Source: JAGHAJ01 sp964559865 [NCBI: uncultured Synergistota bacterium]
GTDB lineage: Bacteria; Synergistota; JAGHAJ01
Assembly (NCBI GenBank): GCA_964559865.1
Contig: CAZLJD010000040.1
Location: 1 to 5,901, forward strand
Length of the DNA: 5,901 bases
Direction of reading: 5' to 3'
Shown piece by piece: positions 1 to 5,260 of this stretch. A program made the position numbers and the translations under genes. The notes beneath the pieces were generated by a model. It saw nothing but the letters and a program-made list of their open reading frames with translations, was not told where the DNA came from and ran no database searches. Position 1 is the first letter of the stretch. Every line of letters starts with the position of its first letter.

Positions 1-141
1 ACCTATAACCTTCACCTCTACCTCTCTATCTAAACCCCTCTTCCTTAACTCCACCTCAAAACGCTTCTTCACCCTGTCACTGCCAGAAGATATACAGCTC
101 GCACCCATACAGATATATACTTCGTACCTTTTATCTGCCAC
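1..141 (-). CDS. nuoF: NuoF/HydB-type NADH-binding subunit, N-terminal fragment (runs off window)
   Basis: Only the first 47 codons are present; the gene continues past base 1. The start is a GTG at 139-141, with AAGGAGG at 151-157 placed 9 bases upstream and an 11-bp overlap with the end of nuoE, which suggests translational coupling. The visible peptide begins MADKRYEVYICMGASC and contains a Cys-x4-Cys motif (C11, C16) followed by a basic amphipathic stretch and a beta strand. This matches the start of the thioredoxin-like [2Fe-2S] domain that precedes the flavin and NAD-binding core in HydB-type subunits of NAD-linked hydrogenases and some formate dehydrogenases. Classical complex I NuoF usually lacks this domain. 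By inference the full protein would bind FMN, NAD(H) and a 4Fe-4S cluster and pass electrons between NADH and its partner subunits. The body of the gene is not visible, so the exact family remains open. Confidence 0.75.
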   Translation of the reverse strand, partial: MADKRYEVYICMGASCISSGSDRVKKRFEVELRKRGLDREVEVKVIG

Positions 142-610
142 TGCCGTATCCCTCCTTATACATTCTTAATACACTTTTTAGTTTCGTAGGTGTCATTTTA
201 CCGTAGACTTTTCCGTCTATATTTATCACGGGAGCGAGACCGCAGGCACCAAAACACCTTGCCAACTGCACAGTAAACATATCCCCCTCCATAGTTTCTC
301 CTATCTCCTTGAAGTTGAGCTCCTCTCTTAATACATCAACTAATTTCATACTTCCCTTAATGTGACATGCTGTTCCATCGCATATCGTTATCACATGCTT
401 ACCCACGGGCTTCATACGGAAAAAGTTGTAAAATGTTACTACACCGTAAACAGCACTTGTAGGTACCCTTAAAGTCTCCGCAATTCTTTCCTGTACCTCT
501 ATGGGGAGATACCCGATCTCTTCTTGAACGGCATGCAAAGCCTCTATCAGCGAACTCTCACCTTTTGGGTAACATGAAAGAATTTTATCCACCTTTTCCA
601 TGCCTACCAT
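131..610 (-). CDS. nuoE: NuoE/HydC-type [2Fe-2S] subunit of an NAD-linked oxidoreductase
   Basis: The protein is 159 residues, normal for the 24-kDa (NuoE/HydC) thioredoxin-like family. An N-terminal helical part (about 5-70) contains the family-typical VYGVVTFYNFF stretch. The [2Fe-2S] domain follows, with the four expected cysteines at C77, C82 (CDGTAC), C119 and C123 (CFGAC) and then the usual APVINIDGKVYG segment. The subunit is a small electron carrier that works beside the NADH-binding NuoF/HydB subunit, whose gene follows with an 11-bp overlap. I chose the ATG at 608-610 because a G-rich ribosome site (620-625) lies 9 bases upstream. An earlier in-frame ATG at 653-655 overlaps the predicted -10 element and has no ribosome site. 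The extra N-terminal domain on the next subunit favours a hydrogenase or formate dehydrogenase over respiratory complex I, so hydC could be the better name. Confidence 0.9.
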   Translation of the reverse strand: MVGMEKVDKILSCYPKGESSLIEALHAVQEEIGYLPIEVQERIAETLRVPTSAVYGVVTFYNFFRMKPVGKHVITICDGTACHIKGSMKLVDVLREELNFKEIGETMEGDMFTVQLARCFGACGLAPVINIDGKVYGKMTPTKLKSVLRMYKEGYGSGR

Positions 611-653
611 TTTGTAATACCCCCCATCCCGAAAAGATAGCAGCTCAAAAACC

Positions 654-683
654 ATATTACACCAAACATTTACACGATGTCAA
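654..683 (-). promoter_or_regulatory. Predicted sigma70-type promoter for nuoE-nuoF
   Basis: On the minus strand a perfect -35 hexamer TTGACA (678-683) is followed after 18 bases by TAATAT (654-659) as the -10 element. An alternative -10, TGTAAT, gives a 16-base spacer. Transcription would start near 647, which leaves a short leader before the nuoE ATG at 610. This also argues against the upstream ATG at 655, which sits inside the -10 element. Confidence 0.6.
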
Positions 684-721
684 TGCTGAATAGGAGTTAT
701 TTGAGCAAATATTCTGCTAAT

Positions 722-739
722 TAGTGAACATTTTCACAG
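722..739. promoter_or_regulatory. Candidate Rex (NADH/NAD+ sensor) operator
   Basis: An 18-bp dyad reads CTGTGAAAATGTTCACTA on the minus strand. It matches the recalled Rex consensus TTGTGAA-N4-TTCACAA at 12 of the 14 specified positions. Rex controls fermentative and hydrogenase genes in many anaerobes, so a site ahead of an NAD-linked oxidoreductase is apt. The caution is its place: it is centred about 84 bases upstream of the predicted nuoE start site, outside that promoter, so it would have to act at a distance or on another promoter I cannot define. It is not a terminator, because no T-run follows on either strand. Confidence 0.4.
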
Positions 740-779
740 ATACAGAGATAAAGCGTGTTGAACAATCTGGGTGAAAAGA

Positions 780-1508
780 TTAAAGAGTGACTACTTTGTG
801 GTATTCGCTTAAGAGATCCTTTTCTATGGACTTCTGGACAAAGTTAATTTCATCAAAGTGATACTCAACGAGCTTCACAATGTCAGGGTCCAGAGCTAAA
901 TTTCTTGCCATCCCTTGTAGCACCTTCAAAGCTTCTCTACCGTTCATTCCTCTCCTATAAGGACGGTCCTCTATGATAGCTGTGAACACATCTGCAACCG
1001 CCATGATTCGAGATCCCAATGGAAGGCTATATCTGTCATAATGAAATGGATATCCACTACCGTCCATTCTCTCGTGATGAAGAGACGCCCATGTGTTGAT
1101 AATTTCAAACCCTCTAATGGGTTCCAAGACTCTAAATGTGTGATAGGTATGGCTCCTAATTATATTAAATTCATCTTCGGTTAATCTCGATGGTTTCTCC
1201 AAAATTTCCGTCGGTACGGCCAGTTTACCCAGGTCATGTAAATATCCCGCAATCCTCATCATTTGGCATTCTCTCTCAGAAAATCCAGCAAACTTAGCCA
1301 ACGTTTCTGCAACAGCAGCCACTCCTTCCGAATGGATTGCAGTAAACCTGCTTCTGAAGTCAATGATGTGAGAAAAGACTTTTGTCAAGCTCAATAATCT
1401 TTTCATGTCCAAAATGATAATCGATAACCCGGCCTTATTGACCCGATCCAATCCTATTGATGGAGAAACAATATCGAGCCAAAAGTATTCCTTGTTAGCT
1501 AAGCTCAT
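780..1508 (-). CDS. HD-GYP domain phosphodiesterase, C-terminal half of a split tandem HD/HD-GYP protein
   Basis: This frame encodes 242 residues starting at an ATG at 1506-1508. Residues about 45-225 form a full HD-GYP domain with H59, the HD pair H91-D92 (HDLGK), H120, the pair H144-H145 in HHERMDGSGYP, and D173. All the usual metal ligands and the GYP signature are therefore present. HD-GYP enzymes hydrolyse cyclic di-GMP (some act on related cyclic dinucleotides); the substrate here is inferred. The protein has no membrane segment or signal peptide and should be cytoplasmic. The ATG has no ribosome site and lies inside the end of the preceding HD frame, overlapping it by 14 bases. The first residues (ANKEYFWLD) look like the middle of the related tandem HD/HD-GYP proteins rather than a natural N-terminus. 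The segment is therefore probably the downstream half of one gene broken by a one-base frameshift, though reinitiation at this ATG remains possible. Confidence 0.85.
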   Translation of the reverse strand: MSLANKEYFWLDIVSPSIGLDRVNKAGLSIIILDMKRLLSLTKVFSHIIDFRSRFTAIHSEGVAAVAETLAKFAGFSERECQMMRIAGYLHDLGKLAVPTEILEKPSRLTEDEFNIIRSHTYHTFRVLEPIRGFEIINTWASLHHERMDGSGYPFHYDRYSLPLGSRIMAVADVFTAIIEDRPYRRGMNGREALKVLQGMARNLALDPDIVKLVEYHFDEINFVQKSIEKDLLSEYHKVVTL

Positions 1509-1523
1509 AAATGCATTTAACTA
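1495..1523 (-). other. Frameshift junction in the tandem HD/HD-GYP gene
   Basis: On the minus strand the HD frame stays open until TAA at 1495-1497, and the HD-GYP frame is open only after a TAG at 1521-1523. The frame change must therefore lie between these two stops. Skipping one base restores a single frame, either in the AAA run at 1516-1518 or just before AAC at 1494-1496. There is no ribosome-site-like stimulator and no RF2-type slippery CTT-TGA site here, so programmed shifting is not supported. Confidence 0.7.
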
Positions 1524-2040
1524 TGTTAGGTTTGAACATCCTGTTTGTGGAGTGTTTAATTACCTCAACGATCCCTTTAGCTTGCCCAAGTATTTCTCGA
1601 TCCCTGTTTATAAGCACATCAACCCTATCAGCCAAATGCAAGATATGACTGCTTTCTGGAACATCTTCTCCACGGAGCTGTGCTCCTGCACCCCATCTCC
1701 AGGGGACATGATGAAAACGCACAACAGAGGCTACTTCGAAGAATGGTTCAAATCCTTTTAAAAGAAGATAGCTTACCTCTGCATGTCTGTGTGGCTCATC
1801 GATTTCAAACTCCAGGGCCTCTAACCTGGTCTTCAAGGAAAGTGCACCCCAATCGTGCAGCATACCTGCTACCAGTAGCTCGTTCTGTTTTTCCAGCGGA
1901 AGACCTAATTCCTTAGCTATACTAAACGCAATATATCCTACCCTCTTGTGATGACCTGCCACAACAGGACTAACTAAATCTATAGCACTGGATAAACTAA
2001 CAACTAAATCGAACAGAGAGACTTGCAGTTCTTCAATCAT
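1495..2040 (-). CDS. HD domain protein, N-terminal half of a split tandem HD/HD-GYP phosphohydrolase
   Basis: From the ATG at 2038-2040 this frame gives 181 residues. It holds one HD domain with its metal-ligand pattern intact: H30-H31, the HD pair H62-D63, H86, the pair H110-H111 and D138. It lacks the GYP signature. It ends abruptly at a TAA (1495-1497) in the linker that, in related proteins, runs straight into an HD-GYP domain. That HD-GYP domain continues in another frame just downstream. Removing one base, most simply from the AAA run at 1516-1518, gives a continuous 419-residue protein reading IVNAFMSLANKEYFWLD across the join. This fits my recollection of the family linker. A TTG five codons upstream (2053-2055) is an alternative start, but GTGAG placed 6 bases before the ATG favours the latter. 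The promoter at 2072-2080 drives it divergently from the response regulator gene. It is either a recent pseudogene, a sequencing error, or a coupled two-protein arrangement. Confidence 0.8.
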   Translation of the reverse strand: MIEELQVSLFDLVVSLSSAIDLVSPVVAGHHKRVGYIAFSIAKELGLPLEKQNELLVAGMLHDWGALSLKTRLEALEFEIDEPHRHAEVSYLLLKGFEPFFEVASVVRFHHVPWRWGAGAQLRGEDVPESSHILHLADRVDVLINRDREILGQAKGIVEVIKHSTNRMFKPNIVKCIYELS

Positions 2041-2071
2041 AGTAATCTCACACAAATCGGTAATTTATAAT

Positions 2072-2080
2072 ATTATATCA
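2072..2080 (-). promoter_or_regulatory. Extended -10 promoter element for the HD/HD-GYP gene
   Basis: The minus strand reads TGATATAAT, a perfect extended -10. No good -35 hexamer lies 17 bases upstream (about 2095-2100). A weak -35 with an extended -10 suits an activator-dependent promoter, and the tandem 11-bp repeats begin next to the -35 position. Transcription would start near 2065, giving a leader of about 25 bases. Confidence 0.55.
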
Positions 2081-2090
2081 CACTTTGTGA
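2078..2090. repeat. Short inverted repeat in the HD/HD-GYP promoter spacer
   Basis: TCACA-CTT-TGTGA is a perfect 5-bp dyad with a 3-base centre. It lies between the -10 and -35 positions of the minus-strand promoter, where a bound repressor would block polymerase. It is short enough to occur by chance. Confidence 0.3.
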
Positions 2091-2101
2091 GGTAAAACAC
2101 T

Positions 2102-2145
2102 TTTCACTTCCACTCCACTTCAACTCCACTCAAACTGTAATTATT
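2102..2145. promoter_or_regulatory. Four tandem 11-bp units, candidate PhoB/OmpR-family operator
   Basis: In a 7+4 register the plus strand reads TTTCACT (2102), CTCCACT (2113), CTCCACT (2124) and CTGTAAT (2135), each followed by four bases. The two middle heptamers are identical; the first matches them at 5 of 7; the last matches the E. coli pho-box half-site CTGTCAT at 6 of 7. Eleven-base direct repeats of 7+4 form are the known binding layout of PhoB-family regulators. The block lies between two divergent extended -10 promoters and ends within about 8 bases of each -35 position, so one bound array could act on both genes. The regulator encoded at 2215 is the obvious candidate to bind it. 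Confidence 0.5.
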
Positions 2146-2173
2146 CCACCTCAGAATCAAGGCACGAGCTATA

Positions 2174-2182
2174 TGCTATAAT
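2174..2182 (+). promoter_or_regulatory. Extended -10 promoter element for the response regulator operon
   Basis: TGCTATAAT is a perfect extended -10. The -35 position at 2154-2159 (GAATCA) is poor, which fits an activator-assisted promoter. Transcription would start near 2189, leaving about 26 bases before the ATG at 2215, including the ribosome site GGGAG. Confidence 0.6.
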
Positions 2183-2214
2183 AAATACACAGAACAACAA
2201 AAAGGGAGTGGATT

Positions 2215-2895
2215 ATGGACATGTACAAAGTAGCTATAGTGGAAGACGACGCCGATCTTGCTGAGCTTATCCGCATCTACCTTGAGAAAGAGGGTTTCGA
2301 AGTCGTTGAGTTTCACAGCGGTAAGGAATTATTATCTTATCTTCTAAACTCACATGATATAGATCTCCTACTTCTGGACATCATGCTGCCTTATCTGAGT
2401 GGTATTGACATATGCAATCTACTGAAGGAGAACGGTACGCTACCACGTATACCTACAATAATGATAACGGCTCTTGGCGAAGAAAGTGACATTATTAGAG
2501 GGTTAGAAGCAGGAGCAGATGATTACATCACGAAACCTTTCAGTCTAAGAGAACTAAGTGCGAGAATAAAGGCAGTCTTGAGAAGAAGTGTAAACTCCCA
2601 GACTGAGAGAATAACTGCAGGTCCCTTGTGCATAGAACCATCACATCACAGAGTTTTTTTAAACGATGAGGAGCTTAAACTAACATTCTCGGAGTTTTGT
2701 ATACTTCGCATTTTAGTATCCGGCAGAGGGAGGATATTCTCGAGGGCAGAACTCCTTGACAGGTTATGGAAGAATGACAAAGCTGTTACTGAGAGAACAA
2801 TCGATGTGCACATAACAAGCCTGAGGAAAAAGTTAAAAGGGTATGGAAATATGATAAAGACAGTAAAGGGGGTTGGATACAGATTTGAAGCATAA
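2215..2895 (+). CDS. phoB: OmpR/PhoB-family response regulator, probably phosphate regulator
   Basis: The protein is 226 residues, standard for this family. The receiver domain (about 3-122) has the acidic pair D11-D12, phospho-acceptor D55 (in LLLLDIMLP), T85 and K107 (TKPF). The C-terminal winged-helix domain (about 132-225) carries the usual TERTIDVHITSLRKKL recognition region (192-207) and ends in VGYRFEA. It is a cytoplasmic DNA-binding regulator phosphorylated by the kinase encoded next, whose gene overlaps it by 11 bp. Sequence alone shows OmpR/PhoB type. The phosphate role is inferred from the adjoining pst genes and the PAS-containing PhoR-like partner. ATG 2215 is chosen over ATG 2221 because GGGAG lies 6 bases before it. 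The gene may control itself and the divergent HD/HD-GYP gene through the tandem 11-bp units at 2102-2145. The symbol phoB (phoP in some phyla) is by context. Confidence 0.9.
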   Translation: MDMYKVAIVEDDADLAELIRIYLEKEGFEVVEFHSGKELLSYLLNSHDIDLLLLDIMLPYLSGIDICNLLKENGTLPRIPTIMITALGEESDIIRGLEAGADDYITKPFSLRELSARIKAVLRRSVNSQTERITAGPLCIEPSHHRVFLNDEELKLTFSEFCILRILVSGRGRIFSRAELLDRLWKNDKAVTERTIDVHITSLRKKLKGYGNMIKTVKGVGYRFEA

Positions 2896-4429
2896 AGAAC
2901 TATACTTAGTCCTATGCGGAGCTTTTATGTTTGTAGTGGCACTTTCTTCTATAAACTCCATGACTTATAGGACAAAAGAGATGGAAATAAAGGAATTTGT
3001 TGCTTATACAAAGTTTCTCTCTGTATATGAAGCTAAGCACCCAAAAACGGTCAACAACAATATCTACCTCATAGAATTGAGTAGCTCCGGTAAAATTTTA
3101 AAAAAGATTCCACCAAGCGTTACACTACAGGTAGAAGAGATTAGAAATCTCATCCAAAGAGCATTTTCGGGGGAAACTGCATATAAAGTAGATGACAATT
3201 ACTTGTATGTAGCTACTCCAACAGAAAAGGGCATAATCCTTATGAGAAAGCCTATGAATGCCAAGATGTGGTATCCACATCCCTTACTGTATATAAGTCT
3301 TTTCGCCTTTGTGCTCTTAGTGCTGCATTCGCACTATGTGAGTAAGAAACACTTAAAGGAGCTTCAGAGCAAGATAAAAGAAGCAAGAACTGATGCAAAG
3401 AGGACAAAGCTTAAACTCTACAGGTTTTATGTAATGCTTAGTACACTTCTAAACCGAGCTGGTTTCATTTTGCTGATGATATCACCCAATGGTAACATTA
3501 CATACTTTAGTAAGCCTGCAAAGGAGATATTTCACGCAGAAAAAGGGTTCTTCTGGGAGAAGTTGCAGGATATAGAGTTGAAAAAAGCCATTAAAAAATC
3601 TATAGATACACATGAAGAGGTAAGGTCGAAAACCCAGTTAAACGGAAGGAACTACACCATCAATTGCTTGCCTACGGGCAAACACAGAAGTAAACCTATT
3701 ATAGTAAACATAACAGATGTTACAGAGAAGGAAGAACTTGCAAGATCAAACTCGGAGTTGATTGGAGATATAGCTCATGAGTTAAAAACACCTCTAAGTG
3801 TCATGAAAGGATATATAGAGATATTAAAAGATACATTACAAACAGAGCACAGTGATATCTTAGAGAAGCTGGACAGACGCACCGAGCAACTTAATCAAAT
3901 AATAGATTCTATACTCACGCTTCACCGTATAGAACTAAGCAACGAAGGGGAAAGAGTGATTTACCTGCCGGGTATCATAGAGGAGGTTTACGATGTTTAC
4001 AGAAACCGTGCAACCAGTAAAGGCTTAAAGGTAGAACAGGAGATAAAAGACAGATCGTTTCTTTACATAAAAGGAGCACCTACTTTACTCCGAATCGCTC
4101 TGTCCAACATACTGGATAATGCGATAAAGTATACGCATGAAGGTAAAATACTGATAAGAGGGTTCTACAAAGATGGATACATCAACATAGAGGTACAAGA
4201 CACAGGGACAGGTATCCCTCATGAAGAACTAAACAGGATATTCAACAGATTCCATGTGGTATCACAGTCGAGGGAAAAAGGTTTAAGCGGAACAGGTATA
4301 GGTCTTTCCGTTACAAAGAGCATTGTTCAAAGGCACAAAGGGAAGATATATGTAGAAAGTAAATTAGGGGTAGGAAGCAAGTTTACTATCCTTTTACCAC
4401 CTGTACCTTCTTCTGAAGTAAGCCCGTAG
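2885..4429 (+). CDS. phoR: PhoR-type membrane sensor histidine kinase
   Basis: From TTG 2885 the protein has 514 residues. A basic N-terminus leads into membrane segment 1 (about 7-24), an extracytoplasmic region of about 105 residues, membrane segment 2 (about 131-149), a charged probable coiled-coil (about 151-180) and a PAS-like domain (about 185-280). HisKA follows, with the phosphorylated H298 in IAHELKTPLSV, and then the HATPase core: N box with N408/N412, G1 box DTGTGIP from D439, F box FNRFH, and G2 box GTGIGL (469-474). It would autophosphorylate and pass phosphate to the partner regulator, probably in response to PstSCAB activity. The start is uncertain. TTG 2885 overlaps the regulator by 11 bp with GGGGG 12 bases upstream; TTG 2873 directly abuts that G run; ATG 2927 would cut into membrane segment 1. 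The 3' end overlaps the opposing pstA end by 36 bp, so no terminator fits between them. Confidence 0.9.
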   Translation: MKHKELYLVLCGAFMFVVALSSINSMTYRTKEMEIKEFVAYTKFLSVYEAKHPKTVNNNIYLIELSSSGKILKKIPPSVTLQVEEIRNLIQRAFSGETAYKVDDNYLYVATPTEKGIILMRKPMNAKMWYPHPLLYISLFAFVLLVLHSHYVSKKHLKELQSKIKEARTDAKRTKLKLYRFYVMLSTLLNRAGFILLMISPNGNITYFSKPAKEIFHAEKGFFWEKLQDIELKKAIKKSIDTHEEVRSKTQLNGRNYTINCLPTGKHRSKPIIVNITDVTEKEELARSNSELIGDIAHELKTPLSVMKGYIEILKDTLQTEHSDILEKLDRRTEQLNQIIDSILTLHRIELSNEGERVIYLPGIIEEVYDVYRNRATSKGLKVEQEIKDRSFLYIKGAPTLLRIALSNILDNAIKYTHEGKILIRGFYKDGYINIEVQDTGTGIPHEELNRIFNRFHVVSQSREKGLSGTGIGLSVTKSIVQRHKGKIYVESKLGVGSKFTILLPPVPSSEVSP

Positions 4430-5260
4430 ATATATGGCTATCATGTTTACAGACAAAACGATAACCATCAAAACCAGCACTGTGCCATACTCTATGGGTT
4501 GAGCTGCATCGATATCAGGTGCAGATGTAGCAAGCACATATACATAGTACGGTAATGCCATTACCTGATCAAATAGGTTTCTTGGTAGGTGACTTGTATA
4601 AAATGCTGCGCCCGTAAATATTATTGGTGCAGTCTCTCCTGCTACCCTGCCAACTACTATAATAGCTGCTGTAAGTATAGAATGCAGCGAAGAAGGTAGC
4701 ACTACCTTCCAAATTGTCTGCCACTGAGTTGCACCCAGCGCAAGTGAAGCAAATCTGAAATCCTGAGGAACACTCCTAATTGCCTCCTCAGAAGCAACAA
4801 TCATTATAGGTAATGCCAAAACTCCCAGCGTTAGGGAAGCAGTTAGTAATCCAGGTTTGAATCCGAGAAACACCGAAAAAAACGAGAGACCAAAGAGGCC
4901 AAACACAATAGAAGGTATACCTGCAAGGTTGTTTATGCTAATCCTTATGAGATTTGTAATCCAGTTGTCCTTTGCATACTCAGATAGATATATTGCAGAG
5001 AGTACCCCTACTGGGAAAGTAAACAACATGGAGAAGGCGATAAGATAGAATGTGCCAACTATAGCGGGGAATATACCACCACCTGTCATGTCGGGTGAAG
5101 GATAGGATGTCAAAAACTTCCAGCTTAATGAATGTGCACCCTGAGCAAAGAGGTAAGAAATTACCAATATTAATATCCCCATGATTAAGAATAGTATCAC
5201 CCTTAGCACCATTTTTGCTACTTTCTCGCGGCGCAGTTTCCTTTCAGCAAGCCGCATCAT
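4394..5260 (-). CDS. pstA: Phosphate ABC transporter permease PstA
   Basis: The 288-residue protein is the usual PstA length and has about six membrane segments (roughly 17-39, 67-88, 113-134, 139-155, 193-215 and 258-280). The cytoplasmic EAA loop that contacts the ATPase is clear: EEAIRSVPQDFRFASLALGA (158-177), followed by VVLP. The stretch VGRVAGETAPIIFTG is also typical of PstA. With PstC it forms the inner-membrane channel of the high-affinity phosphate importer, fed by PstS and driven by PstB. ATG 5258-5260 is chosen because it overlaps the pstC stop as ATGA and has AAGGAGG just upstream; the adjacent ATG at 5255-5257 has an even better spacing (8 bases) and is equally possible. The open frame extends upstream to 5305, but inside pstC and without support. 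No pstB follows; the gene instead runs 36 bp into the opposing kinase gene. Confidence 0.93.
   Translation of the reverse strand: MMRLAERKLRREKVAKMVLRVILFLIMGILILVISYLFAQGAHSLSWKFLTSYPSPDMTGGGIFPAIVGTFYLIAFSMLFTFPVGVLSAIYLSEYAKDNWITNLIRISINNLAGIPSIVFGLFGLSFFSVFLGFKPGLLTASLTLGVLALPIMIVASEEAIRSVPQDFRFASLALGATQWQTIWKVVLPSSLHSILTAAIIVVGRVAGETAPIIFTGAAFYTSHLPRNLFDQVMALPYYVYVLATSAPDIDAAQPIEYGTVLVLMVIVLSVNMIAIYLRAYFRRRYRW

Noticed and set aside
611-655. A 15-residue N-terminal extension of NuoE from the ATG at 653-655
   Set aside because: This ATG falls within the predicted -10 element, lacks a ribosome site, and would give a protein longer than the family norm.
722-739. Intrinsic terminator after the HD-GYP gene
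   Set aside because: The stem is only about five pairs, AT-rich, and is not followed by a T-run on either strand.
1495-1523. Programmed +1 frameshifting in the HD/HD-GYP gene
   Set aside because: There is no slippery CTT-TGA-like site, no upstream Shine-Dalgarno-like stimulator and no evident downstream structure; a simple one-base indel explains it better.
1405-1761. Plus-strand open frame of 118 codons opposite the HD/HD-GYP gene
   Set aside because: It lies antisense to well-conserved HD and HD-GYP coding sequence, shows no recognisable domain and has no ribosome site; it is a shadow frame.
1680-1916. Plus-strand open frame of 78 codons
   Set aside because: It is antisense to the first HD domain and has no family features or ribosome site.
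4400-4416. Bidirectional terminator between phoR and pstA (CTTCTGAAG palindrome)
   Set aside because: The palindrome is very short, lies inside both coding regions and has no flanking T-tract.
4857-5048. Plus-strand open frame of 63 codons
   Set aside because: It is antisense to conserved membrane segments of pstA; the composition reflects the complementary strand.
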